Positions 38,154 through 47,898 of a stretch of DNA of 64,000 nucleotides are shown here, piece after piece. The notes below the pieces were generated by a model. The model was not told the DNA's origin. It searched no databases and saw nothing but the letters and a program-made list of their open reading frames with translations. Each line of letters starts with the position of its first letter. The stretch's first letter is position 1. The translations under genes were made by a program, and so were the position numbers. Origin of the DNA: Bradyrhizobium hereditatis (lineage in GTDB: Bacteria > Pseudomonadota > Alphaproteobacteria > Rhizobiales > Xanthobacteraceae); contig NZ_JAGKJK010000011.1 of assembly GCF_020329435.1 (NCBI RefSeq), positions 215,538 to 279,537 of the forward strand. Direction: 5' to 3'.

Positions 38154-38235
38154 AGGGATACGTCCAGCGGTTTATGTGATGATCATCATAATAAACCGGG
38201 CAGGAATGGATAGCGCTTTCGGCACATGCCACATT

Positions 38236-38312
38236 GTCATGCCCGGGCTTGACCTCGGGCATCCATCGCTCTTCAAGAAGGATGGATTGCCGGGTCAAGC
38301 CCGGCAATGGCG
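38236..38312. repeat. Palindromic repeat, GTCATGCCCGGGCTTG family
   Basis: Two inverted halves (38236-38266 and 38281-38312) of a repeat that reads as TCATGCCCGGGCTTGACC and its partner GGTCAAGCCCGGCAATG. Further copies are at 58249 and 63534. It lies just past the carA stop. Confidence 0.75.
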
Positions 38313-38322
38313 AGTGGGTGTC

Positions 38323-39513
38323 CTACGCCCGCTTCCTCTGCCGCATCAGATCCGCGAACCGCTTGAACAGGTAATGCGAGTCGCGCGGGCCGGGCGAGGC
38401 TTCCGGGTGGTACTGCACCGAGAACACCGGCTTGCCCTTGAGCTCGATGCCGCAATTGGAGCCGTCGAACAGCGAGACATGGGTCTGCGTCGCGCCCTCG
38501 GGCAGGGTGTCCTGGTCCACGGCGAAGCCGTGGTTCATCGAGGTAATCTCGACCTTGCCGGTGGTCTCGTCCTTCACCGGATGGTTGGCGCCGTGGTGGC
38601 CCTGATGCATCTTCTTGGTCTTGGCGCCGACGGCCAGCCCGAGCATCTGATGACCGAGGCAGATGCCGAAGGTCGGAGTGCCCGATTCAATCACCTGTTG
38701 GATGACAGGCACGGCATACTTGCCAGTGGCGGCCGGGTCGCCGGGGCCGTTGCTTAAGAAGACGCCGTCAGGCTTCATCGCCAGAATGTCTTCGGCCGAT
38801 GTCGTCGCCGGCACCACCGTGACCTTGCAGCCTTCGGCGGCAAGCAGGCGCAGAATGTTGCGCTTGATGCCGTAGTCGATCGCGACCACGTTGAATTCCG
38901 GCTCGCTCTGGCGGCCAAAGCCCTTTTGCCAGTCCCACGGCGTCTCGTCCCAGGTGAAACGCTGGCCGGAGGTGACCATCGGCACCAGGTCCATACCCTC
39001 GAGGCCCGGCCATTCGCGCGCCTCTTCCTTCAGACCGTGCAGGTCGAACTCGCCGGTCTTCGAATGGGCGATCACCGCGTTCGGCATGCCCTTGGAGCGG
39101 ATCAACGCAGTGAGGGCGCGGGTATCGATGCCGGAGAGGCCGATGATGCCGCGGGCGCGCAGCCACTGATCGAGATGTTTGGTCGCGCGGTAGTTCGAGG
39201 GATTGGTGATGGCGGTGCGCAGGATCACGCCGCGCGCGCCGGGCGTTGCCGCCATGTTCACCGTCTCGATGTCTTCCTCATTGGTACCGACATTGCCGAT
39301 ATGCGGGAAGGTGAAGGTGATGAGCTGGCCGGCATAAGAGGGATCGGTGAGGATCTCCTCATAGCCGGTCATCGCGGTGTTGAAGCAGACCTCGCCGACA
39401 GCGTGGCCTTCCGCGCCGAGGCCAAAGCCCTCCAGCACGGTACCATCGGCGAGCACGAGGAGCGCGGTCGGCTTGTGGTCCGGCCAGGCTGAGGCGTTTT
39501 CAGATGTGGTCAT
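38323..39513 (-). CDS. carA: Carbamoyl-phosphate synthase small subunit
   Basis: A 396-residue glutaminase subunit that releases ammonia from glutamine for CarB. N-terminal CarA domain (ADGTVLEGFGLGAEG, EVCFNTAMTGYEEILTDPSY), C-terminal class I glutamine amidotransferase with the nucleophile elbow GICLGHQMLG and FSVQYHPEASPGP. Full length. carB is on the same strand 15 kb away, so the two subunits are not in one operon here. Confidence 0.97.
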   Translation of the reverse strand: MTTSENASAWPDHKPTALLVLADGTVLEGFGLGAEGHAVGEVCFNTAMTGYEEILTDPSYAGQLITFTFPHIGNVGTNEEDIETVNMAATPGARGVILRTAITNPSNYRATKHLDQWLRARGIIGLSGIDTRALTALIRSKGMPNAVIAHSKTGEFDLHGLKEEAREWPGLEGMDLVPMVTSGQRFTWDETPWDWQKGFGRQSEPEFNVVAIDYGIKRNILRLLAAEGCKVTVVPATTSAEDILAMKPDGVFLSNGPGDPAATGKYAVPVIQQVIESGTPTFGICLGHQMLGLAVGAKTKKMHQGHHGANHPVKDETTGKVEITSMNHGFAVDQDTLPEGATQTHVSLFDGSNCGIELKGKPVFSVQYHPEASPGPRDSHYLFKRFADLMRQRKRA

Positions 39514-39797
39514 GAGCGCACTTCATAGTCGCAAGCGCCCCCGCGCGTCAAAGCCGGAAGGGCGGAAAACAGCGCGATTCACATGCGTTTACCGCATATT
39601 TGACCGCTGGTTCCGGCAGTCCCGCGCCTTTGGGCCAAAATCCCGACGAAATCGAGCCACCCGGCTTAACCAATTCGAGCCGGTCCCCCTCGTATCTGCC
39701 TCGCTGGCAGTGGCGCGGCTCGCCGAGCCCCTATATAGACGCGGAATCTTCCGATAGACCAAAGCCCTTCCGGCGGCGCCATTTCTGTGAGGCAACC

Positions 39798-40253
39798 ATG
39801 CTGCGCGATGACATCAATAACGCGGTCAAGGAGGCCATGAAGGCCAAAGACGAGCGCAAGCTCTCCACGCTGCGTATGGTGAATTCGACCCTCAAGAATG
39901 CCGACATCGAGGCGCGCGGGCAGGGCAAGCCGCCGCTGTCCGATGCCGACGTGCTCGGCGTGCTGCAGAAGATGATCAAGCAGCGCCAGGAATCGGTCGA
40001 GCTCTACGAAAAGGGCGGCCGCGCCGAGCTCGCCGCGCAGGAGCGCGAGGAGATCGCCGTCATTTCCGCCTACCTGCCCAAGCAGATGTCCGAGGACGAA
40101 GTGAAGGCTGCGATCAGTGCCGCGATCGCCGAGACCGGCGCCGCCGGCATGAAGGACATGGGCAAGGTGATCGGCGTGCTGCGCGCGAAATTTGCCGGCC
40201 AGATGGATTTCGGCAAGGCGAGCGGTCTGGTGAAGGCGGCACTGTCAGGATAA
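39798..40253 (+). CDS. GatB/YqeY-domain protein
   Basis: A 151-residue protein that is essentially one GatB/YqeY domain: MLRDDINNAVKEAMKAKDER, TLRMVNSTLKNADIEAR and the closing GKVIGVLRAKFAGQMDFG. The domain is the tRNA-binding tail of the GatB amidotransferase; the stand-alone protein's role is unknown. The ATG at 39798 has GTGAGGC upstream. It is divergent from carA, about 285 bases apart. Confidence 0.92.
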   Translation: MLRDDINNAVKEAMKAKDERKLSTLRMVNSTLKNADIEARGQGKPPLSDADVLGVLQKMIKQRQESVELYEKGGRAELAAQEREEIAVISAYLPKQMSEDEVKAAISAAIAETGAAGMKDMGKVIGVLRAKFAGQMDFGKASGLVKAALSG

Positions 40254-40330
40254 TTTTCGGGAACCTTTCCGCGGACGCAGCATCCAACGGGCTCACTCCG
40301 TTACAGCGAGCGTCATGGAAAGGCATCTCG

Positions 40331-40948
40331 ATGAATCCGAATGTACAGGCGCTTAGTCGCGCAAGAGCATCGCTGTCCGATATTCAGCGGCCAAGCAGAG
40401 CCGAGGTCGAGGCGGCCGTTCGCACCATTATCCGATGGACGGGTGAAGATTCCGAGCGCGACGGCCTGCGCGAGACGCCGGCGCGTGTGACGCGCGCGTT
40501 TGAGGAATTCTTCGCAGGGTATGGTCAGGACCCCGTCGAAATCCTGAGGAAGACCTTCGAGGAGATCGAAGGCTATGACGAGATGATCGTGCTGCGCGGC
40601 ATCCGCTTCGAGAGCCATTGCGAGCACCACATGGCGCCGATCATCGGCCAGGCCTGGGTGGCCTACATTCCAAACGGCCGCGTCGTCGGCATCAGCAAGC
40701 TGGCGCGCGTCGTCGATATCTATGCCAGGCGCTTGCAGATTCAGGAAAAGATGACCGCGCAGATCGCCAACACCATCAATGATGTCCTGGAACCGCAGGG
40801 CGTCGGTGTCATTATCAAGGCGTCGCACCACTGCATGACGACGCGCGGCGTGCACAAGCCGGACACCGATCTCGTCACCAGCCGCATGCTCGGCTGCTTT
40901 CGCGACAACGCGCTGACCCGTCAGGAATTTTTGCGAATGGCAATCTAG
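40331..40948 (+). CDS. folE: GTP cyclohydrolase I
   Basis: A 205-residue enzyme that converts GTP to dihydroneopterin triphosphate, the first step to folate. Zinc ligands are in ESHCEHHMAP and HHCMTTRGV; the substrate and pore motifs GRVVGISKLARVVDIYARR are complete. Length is typical of type IA. It is 22 bases upstream of the Rieske-FAD gene and probably transcribed with it. Confidence 0.96.
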   Translation: MNPNVQALSRARASLSDIQRPSRAEVEAAVRTIIRWTGEDSERDGLRETPARVTRAFEEFFAGYGQDPVEILRKTFEEIEGYDEMIVLRGIRFESHCEHHMAPIIGQAWVAYIPNGRVVGISKLARVVDIYARRLQIQEKMTAQIANTINDVLEPQGVGVIIKASHHCMTTRGVHKPDTDLVTSRMLGCFRDNALTRQEFLRMAI

Positions 40949-40970
40949 CGCAACGAGAGCGGAGGAAGAG

Positions 40971-42497
40971 ATGGCCGATCAGCAAGCGCCACCCGCCGGT
41001 CCCGATCTGTCAAAGGGCGTAACGCCGTCTGAATTCACCGGCGAGATGTTGCTCGGCCATATCGGCGACGAAGAAGTCCTGCTGGTGCGTTCGGGGCACG
41101 AGATTTTTGCGATCGGCGCGCATTGTACGCATTATAACGGGCCGCTCGCGGAAGGCCTCGTGACCGGGGATAGCATTCGCTGTCCCTGGCATCACGCCTG
41201 CTTCGACTTGCGCACCGGCGAGGCCGTCCGGGCGCCGGCGCTCAGTCCGGTCACCGTTTGGAAGGTCGAACTGCAAGGCGACCGCGTCTTCGTTCGCGAG
41301 AAGCGTGAACAGCCGAGGCCACTGATCAAGCCGCGACCCGCGGCCGACGTGCCCGGCCAGATCGTGATCGTCGGTGGCGGCGCGGCGAGCTTTGCCGCCG
41401 CCGAGATGCTGCGGCGCCAGGATTATCACGGCAGCATCGTGATATTGAGCAACGACGCCGCGGCGCCGGTCGACCGGCCGAACCTGTCCAAGGATTATCT
41501 CGCCGGCAGCGCGCCGGAGGACTGGCTGCCGCTGCGGCCGGATGATTTCTACAGCGAGGCGAAGATCGATCTGCGGCTCAACACCGAGGTCACGTCGATC
41601 GACACCAACGCGCGCCATGTCGTGACATCAGGCGGCGAGACCATTCCCTACGACCGTTTGCTGTTGGCGACCGGCGCGGAGCCGGTGCGCCTGCCGATTC
41701 CGGGCATGGATCAGCCCCATGTCCACGTGCTGCGCTCGCTGGCCGATTCCCGCGCGATCATTGCATTGGCGGATGGCGCAAAGCGGGCGGTCGTGATCGG
41801 CGCGAGCTTCATCGGACTTGAGGCCGCAGCGTCGTTGCGCGCCAGAAATGTCGAAGTCCACGTCGTCGGCCTGGAGCAGCGGCCGATGGAGCGCGTGCTT
41901 GGGCCTGAATTGGGCGACTTCGTCCGCGCCCTGCATGAAGAGCACGGCGTCATCTTCCACCTCGGCGACACCGTCACCGCGATCGACGGCAAGCGCGCAA
42001 CGCTAACAAGCGGCACCGTCATCGAGGCCGATGTCGTCGTGGTCGGCGTCGGCGTGCGTCCCCGCCTCGGATTGGCCGAGAAGGCAGGGCTGGCGATTGA
42101 TCGCGGCGTGACCGTCAACGCCTATCTCGAAACCAGCGTGCCCGGCATCTATGCCGCGGGCGATATCGCGCGCTGGCCTGATCCCCATTCCGGCGAAAAC
42201 ATCCGAGTCGAGCATTGGGTGGTGGCCGAGCGTCAGGGTCAGACAGCGGCGCGCAACATGCTCGGGCAACGTCAGCCCTTCGACACCGTACCGTTCTTCT
42301 GGAGCCAGCATTACGACGTGCCGATCAACTATATCGGTTACGCCGAAAAATGGGACGAAATTACCGTTGATGGCGACATCGCTGGTAGGGATTGCCTGCT
42401 CCAGTACAAGCAGAACGGCCGTGTGCTCGCCGTAGCCTCGATCTATCGCGACGTCGCGAACCTTAAGGCCGAGCTTGCGATGGAGAAGGCGCTCTAA
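40971..42497 (+). CDS. Rieske-FAD/NAD oxidoreductase (AIF-like)
   Basis: A 508-residue fusion. Residues 18-115 are a Rieske [2Fe-2S] domain with CTHYNGPL and CPWHHACFD. Residues 127-400 form a pyridine-nucleotide-disulfide reductase: FAD site VIVGGGAASFAAAEML, NAD site VVIGASFIGLEAA, and FAD motif GIYAAGDIAR. A C-terminal reductase domain follows. The organisation matches the apoptosis-inducing-factor-like ferredoxin reductases used as electron donors to oxygenases. The electron acceptor is unknown. GGAGGAAGAG precedes the ATG. Confidence 0.9.
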   Translation: MADQQAPPAGPDLSKGVTPSEFTGEMLLGHIGDEEVLLVRSGHEIFAIGAHCTHYNGPLAEGLVTGDSIRCPWHHACFDLRTGEAVRAPALSPVTVWKVELQGDRVFVREKREQPRPLIKPRPAADVPGQIVIVGGGAASFAAAEMLRRQDYHGSIVILSNDAAAPVDRPNLSKDYLAGSAPEDWLPLRPDDFYSEAKIDLRLNTEVTSIDTNARHVVTSGGETIPYDRLLLATGAEPVRLPIPGMDQPHVHVLRSLADSRAIIALADGAKRAVVIGASFIGLEAAASLRARNVEVHVVGLEQRPMERVLGPELGDFVRALHEEHGVIFHLGDTVTAIDGKRATLTSGTVIEADVVVVGVGVRPRLGLAEKAGLAIDRGVTVNAYLETSVPGIYAAGDIARWPDPHSGENIRVEHWVVAERQGQTAARNMLGQRQPFDTVPFFWSQHYDVPINYIGYAEKWDEITVDGDIAGRDCLLQYKQNGRVLAVASIYRDVANLKAELAMEKAL

Positions 42498-42528
42498 GTC
42501 ACGGCTACAAAATGTCTCTCCGCTCCAT

Positions 42529-42620
42529 GGCCGGGCTTGTCCCGGCCACCCACGTCTTTAAACTTGCCTGCAAGCAAGAATGTGATTGGCCGGATCAAAT
42601 CCGGCCATGACGAGGGACGG
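42529..42620. repeat. Palindromic repeat, CATGGCCGGGCTTGTC family
   Basis: Two inverted halves (about 42529-42551 and 42590-42618) read CATGGCCGGGCTTGTCCCGGCC and its imperfect complement. It lies between the Rieske-FAD and acyl-CoA synthetase genes. Confidence 0.6.
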
Positions 42621-42634
42621 AAACGACAGACGCC

Positions 42635-44245
42635 ATGCTCACCGAAGCCGCAACCTATGACGAGCTCTATCGCAACTTCCGCTGGGACATTCCCGCGCGC
42701 TTCAACATGGCGAGCGCGTGCTGCGATCGTCATGCCGACGGCTCTGGCCGTCTGGCGCTGATCTATGTCGACGAGAGCGGGGCTGTCACGCGCACCTCGT
42801 TCGATGAGGTCGCAGAGCACTCGCGCCGCTTTGCCAATGTGCTGAATGCCGACGGCCTCGTGCGTGGCGACCGCTTAGCGGTGTTTCTGTCGCAATCCCT
42901 GGAATTGCCGATCGCGCATCTTGCGGCGTTCCGCTCGGGGATGATCTCGATTCCGCTGTTTGCGCTGTTCGGCGAGGACGCGCTGGAATTCCGCCTGTCG
43001 AATTCGGAGGCAAAGGCTGTTGTCACCGACGAGAGCGGCTGGGAGAAGCTCAAGAAAATCCGCGATCGTCTTCCGGCGCTGAAGAACGTTTACGTGATCG
43101 GTGATCCCGCGCCAGCCGGCACCAAATCGTTCTGGACGGAGCTCAAATCGGCCTCGCCGGAATTCGCGATGGTCGATACCTCATGTGACGATCCGGCGCT
43201 GATCATCTATACCTCAGGCACCACGGGAAATCCGAAGGGCGCGCTGCACGCCCATCGCGTCGTGCTCGGTCATCTGCCGAATGTCGAGATGTGCCACAAC
43301 TTCCTTCCGAAGCCGGGCGACCTGATGTGGACGCCGGCCGACTGGGCCTGGATCGGCGGGCTGATCAACGGCCTGCTCGCGTTCTGGTATCACGGCATTC
43401 CCCTGGTCGGCCACCGCGCGCGCAAATTCGAGCCGCAGGCGGCGATGGCGATGATGGCCGAGCTCGGCATCCGCAATACGTTTCTGCCGCCGACCGCCTT
43501 GAAGCTGATGCGGCAGGCGGATGTGAAGAACAAAGGCGTCAGGCTGCGCAGCATCTTCACCGGCGGGGAATCGCTCGGCGGCGAGCTGCGCGGCTGGGTG
43601 CGCGAAACTTTTGGCATCGATGCGCATGAAGTGTTTGGCCAGACCGAGTGCAATCTTGTGATCGGCAGCAATTCGAACCTGTTTCCGATCCGGCCCGGCT
43701 CGATGGGCAAGGCGACGCCAGGCTTCGACGTCCGCATCGTCAACGACAAGGGCGAGGAGCTGCCGCGGGGCGAGCGCGGTATCATCGGCGTGCGCCAGCC
43801 GTGCCCCTGCACGATGATCGAATACTGGAAGAACCCGGAAGCGACCGCGAAGAAATATGCCGGCGAGTTTCTGCTCACCGGGGATCTCGGCGTGCAGGAT
43901 GAGGACGGCTATTTCTGGTACGTCAGCCGCGAGGACGACGTCATCACCACCGCCGGCTACCGCGTCGGCCCCTCGGAGATCGAGCATACGCTGATGAAGC
44001 ACCCGGCGGTCGCGATGTCGGCCGTGGTCGGCATTCCCGATCCGATCCGCACCGAATCCATCAAGGCCTGGATCGTACTGCGTCCGGGCTTTACGCCAAG
44101 CGACGCATTGGCGCGCGAAATCCAGGAGTTCGTCAAGGTACAGCTCGCCGCCCACGAATATCCGCGCTTCGTGCAGTTCGCCGAGACGCTGCCGATGACG
44201 GCGACGGGCAAGGTACTGCGGCGGGAGCTAAGGGCGCTGGGTTAG
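42635..44245 (+). CDS. Acyl-CoA synthetase (AMP-forming)
   Basis: A 536-residue member of the ANL adenylation family. The P-loop-like core IIYTSGTTGNPKGALHAHRV, the NEH-equivalent EVFGQTECNLVIGSNSN and the hinge/Asp motif TGDLGVQDEDGYFWYVSRED are followed by the catalytic Lys motif TATGKVLRRELR at the C-terminus. It activates a carboxylic acid to an acyl-CoA. Best resemblance is to medium-chain or acetyl/propionyl-type synthetases; the substrate is open. Confidence 0.92.
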   Translation: MLTEAATYDELYRNFRWDIPARFNMASACCDRHADGSGRLALIYVDESGAVTRTSFDEVAEHSRRFANVLNADGLVRGDRLAVFLSQSLELPIAHLAAFRSGMISIPLFALFGEDALEFRLSNSEAKAVVTDESGWEKLKKIRDRLPALKNVYVIGDPAPAGTKSFWTELKSASPEFAMVDTSCDDPALIIYTSGTTGNPKGALHAHRVVLGHLPNVEMCHNFLPKPGDLMWTPADWAWIGGLINGLLAFWYHGIPLVGHRARKFEPQAAMAMMAELGIRNTFLPPTALKLMRQADVKNKGVRLRSIFTGGESLGGELRGWVRETFGIDAHEVFGQTECNLVIGSNSNLFPIRPGSMGKATPGFDVRIVNDKGEELPRGERGIIGVRQPCPCTMIEYWKNPEATAKKYAGEFLLTGDLGVQDEDGYFWYVSREDDVITTAGYRVGPSEIEHTLMKHPAVAMSAVVGIPDPIRTESIKAWIVLRPGFTPSDALAREIQEFVKVQLAAHEYPRFVQFAETLPMTATGKVLRRELRALG

Positions 44246-44262
44246 AGCGGCAAACGTCAACG

Positions 44263-44395
44263 TCGTCCCTGCGAACCCAGGGATCCATAACCACCAGCGG
44301 AAGTTGTTTGTACGCCGGTCGTTATCTGTCTTTTCAAGCAATAACGGCCGCGGAGTATGGGTCCCTGCGTTCGCAGGACGACGGTCAGAGGGGTG
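44263..44395. repeat. Inverted intergenic repeat
   Basis: The left half (44263-44290: CGTCCCTGCGAACCCAGGGATCC) and right half (44356-44393: GGGTCCCTGCGTTCGCAGGACGAC) are inverted copies of a common rhizobial intergenic unit. It lies just upstream of the decayed DUF2189 gene. Confidence 0.6.
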
Positions 44396-44407
44396 CTCAC
44401 CTCACAA

Positions 44408-44828
44408 ATGTTGACCGACTGGACGTACCAGGTCCGCCTCCTGATCGCGCTGCTGCTCGGAAACAATGCCTCCTTCGCCAGCCTGCGCGAATTCATCACG
44501 GTGGTGCTCACGACCAATGAGGGCCTTCTGTTCCTCGCCGTCGGCAATGCGGTCGGCGCGACGCTGTCGCTGATCCTGTTCTCGCTCACCGTGGTGTCAT
44601 TTCCGCTGCTGCTCGATCGCGACGTCGATTTCGTCACCGCGATGATCACGAGCGTGCGCGCGGTAGTGACGAGCCCGCTGCCGATAATCGCCTGGGCGGC
44701 GTTGATCGTGATCCTGCTTGCAGTTTCGGCAATGCCGTACTTCCTCGGCCTCGTCGTAACGCTGCCGGGTGCTCGGCCACACCACCTGGCACCTCTACCG
44801 CCGGATCATCGCGCCGCTGCCGGGATAG
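44408..44828 (+). pseudogene. DUF2189 membrane protein, truncated and frameshifted
   Basis: The frame from 44408 encodes the C-terminal half of a DUF2189 protein: LGNNASFASLREFITVVLTT, then FSLTVVSFPLLLDRDVDF and IIAWAALIVILLAVSAM. Near 44767 one extra G breaks the frame; reading on in the next frame restores the family ending (GHTTWHLYRRIIAPLPG) and a stop at 44828. The N-terminal half of the family, roughly 120 residues, is missing, with a repeat element in its place. So the gene has been broken twice. Confidence 0.7.
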
Positions 44829-44836
44829 ACCGGCAG

Positions 44837-47065
44837 TCAGGTCGCACTGAGGACCGAACGCAGCATCGCTGCCAGATCGTGCCGTCGGTACGGCTTGTTG
44901 AGGATGCGTACCTCGCGCCCGTCGCCGTCGGTCGCGTCGACGGGATGTTCGGTATGGCCGGAGGTCAAAAGGATTTTTAATCCCGGTCGCAGCCGGGCGG
45001 CCTGCTTCGCGAGCTCGGTGCCGAACATGCCGCCGGGCATCACGACATCCGTGAACAGCAGGTGGATGTTGCCGGGCTCACGCAATATTTCGAGCGCCGC
45101 GGGCGCGTTGCGCGTGGCGATGACGCGATAGCCGAGCGCCTTCAGTTCGCTTTCGACATAGCCGCGCACCATGTCATCGTCCTCGACGACGAGAATGGTT
45201 TCGCTGCCGGTGGGTGCTATCAGCTGCCCGGCGGATGATGTGGCGCTCGTCCGGGCAGTTCCGACGCGGGGAAAGAACAGCCTGACCATGGTGCCTTGCC
45301 CCGGCTCGGACCGTATCTGCATCGATCCGCCGGATTGCCGGGCAAATCCGTAAACCATGCTCAGGCCCAGGCCCGTGCCTTTCCCCACTTCCTTGGTGGT
45401 GAAGAACGGCTCGAAGGAGCGGCTCGCGACTTCTGCGCTCATCCCGGTCCCGGTATCGGTCACCGCGACCATGACGTATTCGCCCGGGTGCGCCTCGCCG
45501 CTGACGTCGATATCGGTTTCACCGAGCGTCGTATTCTGCACCTCGACCGTCAGCCTGCCGCCTGATGGCATGGCATCACGCGCGTTCAGCACGAGATTGA
45601 GCAGAGCCGAGGCCAGTTGACCGGGGTCGACGCTGGCCTGCCACAGATTCTGATCGAGCCGGAACTCGCATTCGATGTGCTCGCCGAGTGTCCGCCGCAG
45701 CAACGGTTCCATGCTGAAGATCTTCTGGCCGATGTCGATGTCCTTCGGCATCAACGGCTGCTTGCGCGCGAACGCTAGCAGGCTGCGCGTGAGGTCCGAT
45801 CCGCGCTCGGCGGCGGTTGCGATGCTGTCGGCAATGGTGCGCAGCTCCTTGTGGGGGGCCAGCCGCTCGGCAAGATGCTCCGCATTGCCGAGGATCACGG
45901 TCAACAGATTGTTGAAATCATGCGCCACGCCGCCGGTGAGCTGACCCATCGCCTCCATCTTCTGCGATTGGGTGAGCTTCTGATTGAGTTCGTCGATGGC
46001 AGTGCGCTGGCGCTGCAGCGATTCAGCGGTGCCATTGAGCAATGTCATCAGCCCGCCCAATTCGCCGCTCGGATGCGGTGGAGCGATGCGTGCGCTTAAG
46101 TCACCAAGCCCGAGCTTCGTCGCCATCGTCGCCAGGCGTCCGACCTGACGGCCGATGCTCATGGTCGCGAGAACCCATACGCCTGCGAGCAGCAGCAGCG
46201 AAGCCACCGCAAGGATCGCCAGGTCCTCGTAGAGACGGCGGTTGGCCGCGGCCACCAGGCCGTCCTTGGCTCGTCCGACCATGATGTAAAGCCCGGCATC
46301 GCGCGCCGAGGGCGAGCGCGCGATAGCCCAGACACGAACTTTGCCGTCGCGCCCGCTCACTTCATGGAATGGCTGGCGGTTCGGCGAGGCTGCAACCCGG
46401 AACAGCTCCGAATTTGCGATCGACCCGCCGGCCGGTTCGATCCAGTCCCTGCCTTCGGGCGCGACCAGGATCGTGCCTTTCCTGTCAACGAGCAGAATCT
46501 CGCTGCCGTTCGAAAGGCGCTTGTCGTGGTCATCGGCGAACTTCTTCAGATTGAACGAGGCCAGCAGGATGAATTTCAGCTCGCCGGATTCGGAGCGAAC
46601 GGGATAGGCGATCTGCAGCACGGAGATGCCGGTCAGCCGGCCGAACACCGGCTGGAGCGTAACGATGCCGTGTGCTGTCAGCGCCTCCCTGAAATAGTCG
46701 CGGTCCCGCAGATCGAGCGTCCGGTTGGTTCGCAGCGAATCGCAGAACAGGCTGCCGTCCGGAGTGATGGTCAATATTCCGGTGTATCGCGTGTATTCCT
46801 CGCGCACGGCGGACAGGAAGTCCGAGCACGCCGCCTTGTCGCGGGTGTCGAGGTCGCGGGCGCGGGCAAGGCCGTAGTGAAGCTGAGCCGTGCCCTGAAT
46901 TTTCTCGTCGAGATCGCCCAGGATCTCATTGGCGATCGCCGACAGGCTGGCCAGCGCGGCCTCGATATCGCTGGTGCGGTTCTGGACGAAACGCAGTCCC
47001 ACCAGGATGGCCGGCACCAGCATCGCGGCGACAACCAGAATCAGTAGCCGGGTGCGCAGGCTCAT
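44837..47065 (-). CDS. Hybrid sensor histidine kinase with receiver domain
   Basis: A 742-residue membrane kinase. Two membrane segments (about 8-28 and 282-305) frame a Cache-type sensor domain with LRDRDYFREA. HAMP, then a HisKA domain with phospho-acceptor His in GGVAHDFNNLLTVILGNAEH (about residue 380), an HATPase with NLVLNARDAM, DTGTGM and GKGTGLGLSMVYG, and a C-terminal receiver (LVVEDDDMV, phospho-Asp in LLFTDVVMPGG, Lys in LNKPY). No cognate regulator is adjacent. The ligand is unknown. Confidence 0.93.
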   Translation of the reverse strand: MSLRTRLLILVVAAMLVPAILVGLRFVQNRTSDIEAALASLSAIANEILGDLDEKIQGTAQLHYGLARARDLDTRDKAACSDFLSAVREEYTRYTGILTITPDGSLFCDSLRTNRTLDLRDRDYFREALTAHGIVTLQPVFGRLTGISVLQIAYPVRSESGELKFILLASFNLKKFADDHDKRLSNGSEILLVDRKGTILVAPEGRDWIEPAGGSIANSELFRVAASPNRQPFHEVSGRDGKVRVWAIARSPSARDAGLYIMVGRAKDGLVAAANRRLYEDLAILAVASLLLLAGVWVLATMSIGRQVGRLATMATKLGLGDLSARIAPPHPSGELGGLMTLLNGTAESLQRQRTAIDELNQKLTQSQKMEAMGQLTGGVAHDFNNLLTVILGNAEHLAERLAPHKELRTIADSIATAAERGSDLTRSLLAFARKQPLMPKDIDIGQKIFSMEPLLRRTLGEHIECEFRLDQNLWQASVDPGQLASALLNLVLNARDAMPSGGRLTVEVQNTTLGETDIDVSGEAHPGEYVMVAVTDTGTGMSAEVASRSFEPFFTTKEVGKGTGLGLSMVYGFARQSGGSMQIRSEPGQGTMVRLFFPRVGTARTSATSSAGQLIAPTGSETILVVEDDDMVRGYVESELKALGYRVIATRNAPAALEILREPGNIHLLFTDVVMPGGMFGTELAKQAARLRPGLKILLTSGHTEHPVDATDGDGREVRILNKPYRRHDLAAMLRSVLSAT

Positions 47066-47224
47066 CGGGGCATGGTTCCGCGCTCAGGTCAGCGGTTCTT
47101 AGTGCGTCCGGTACCTGCGTGCGAGGCAGCCGTCTTATCTACGGGTGCTGGAATATCCCTTAGGCGAGCTTAAGTCCACTCGCGTGCGAGTGTTTTCAGG
47201 TCTCAGAATTACATTCAAATATCG

Positions 47225-47327
47225 TCACCCGCGAAGGCGGGTGAGCCAGTATTCCAGAGACATCGGTGATTGAAACCGAGAAGCCGCAGCGTACTGGATA
47301 CCCCGCTTTCGCGGGGTATGACAGCGG
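47225..47327. repeat. Inverted intergenic repeat
   Basis: CGTCACCCGCGAAGGCGGGTG at 47224-47244 and CCCCGCTTTCGCGGGG at 47304-47319 are two palindromes in a head-to-head repeat unit between the kinase and SRPBCC genes. Confidence 0.6.
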
Positions 47328-47364
47328 TGAGGGTGGCGGCAAATCCTTCGCGGAGACGATGAAC

Positions 47365-47898
47365 TCAGGGCGTCCCGATTCCCATCTCCTTCAGCGCGGC
47401 CAGCATCCGTTCCGGCGGTTGTAGCTTGATCGCGAGCGCATGGCCGGTTTCCAAGAGGCTCTTCAGGCTCGACAGGATCGCGGGCCAGCCCGCGCGGCCG
47501 CCGGACAGGATGTCGTCGCTGATGTCCCGGTCATGGGACTGCAGCATCGTCAGCTTGACGACGTCGCCGGCCTCCTCGATCTCATAGGTGACGAGCGTGG
47601 GCCCCAGCTTTTCCACCAGCGCCGGCCAGTTCACGTTCCAGGTTACCGTCAGCTTCTTCGGCGGATCGCACTCGATCACCTCGCCGGAGATATGCTCGGA
47701 GCCGTCGGGCGCGCGGGCGATGAAGGCGCCGCCGACCTTGAGGTCGGCTTCGATCGCAAAGCCGGAAAAATAATTGCGGCTGAACTCGGCCGTCGTCAGC
47801 GCCTTCCATACCTGTTCGGGCGTCGCGGCGATGTAGATCGTGTAGACGATCGCCGGCTTGAAGTTCTTGACGTCAATTTCACTACCCTTACTCATCAC
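47365..47898 (-). CDS. SRPBCC/AHSA1-like protein
   Basis: A 177-residue protein with the SRPBCC (START-like) fold of the AHSA1 family: YIAATPEQVWKALTTAEFSR, then GEVIECDPPKKLTVTWNVNW and the C-terminal helix LSSLKSLLETG. It is downstream of and overlaps by 11 bases an ArsR-type regulator, the common ArsR-SRPBCC pairing. It may bind a small hydrophobic molecule. Confidence 0.9.
   Translation of the reverse strand: MMSKGSEIDVKNFKPAIVYTIYIAATPEQVWKALTTAEFSRNYFSGFAIEADLKVGGAFIARAPDGSEHISGEVIECDPPKKLTVTWNVNWPALVEKLGPTLVTYEIEEAGDVVKLTMLQSHDRDISDDILSGGRAGWPAILSSLKSLLETGHALAIKLQPPERMLAALKEMGIGTP

Noticed and set aside
43214..44155. 313-codon frame opposite the acyl-CoA synthetase
   Set aside because: Antisense shadow; the plus strand carries all ANL motifs.
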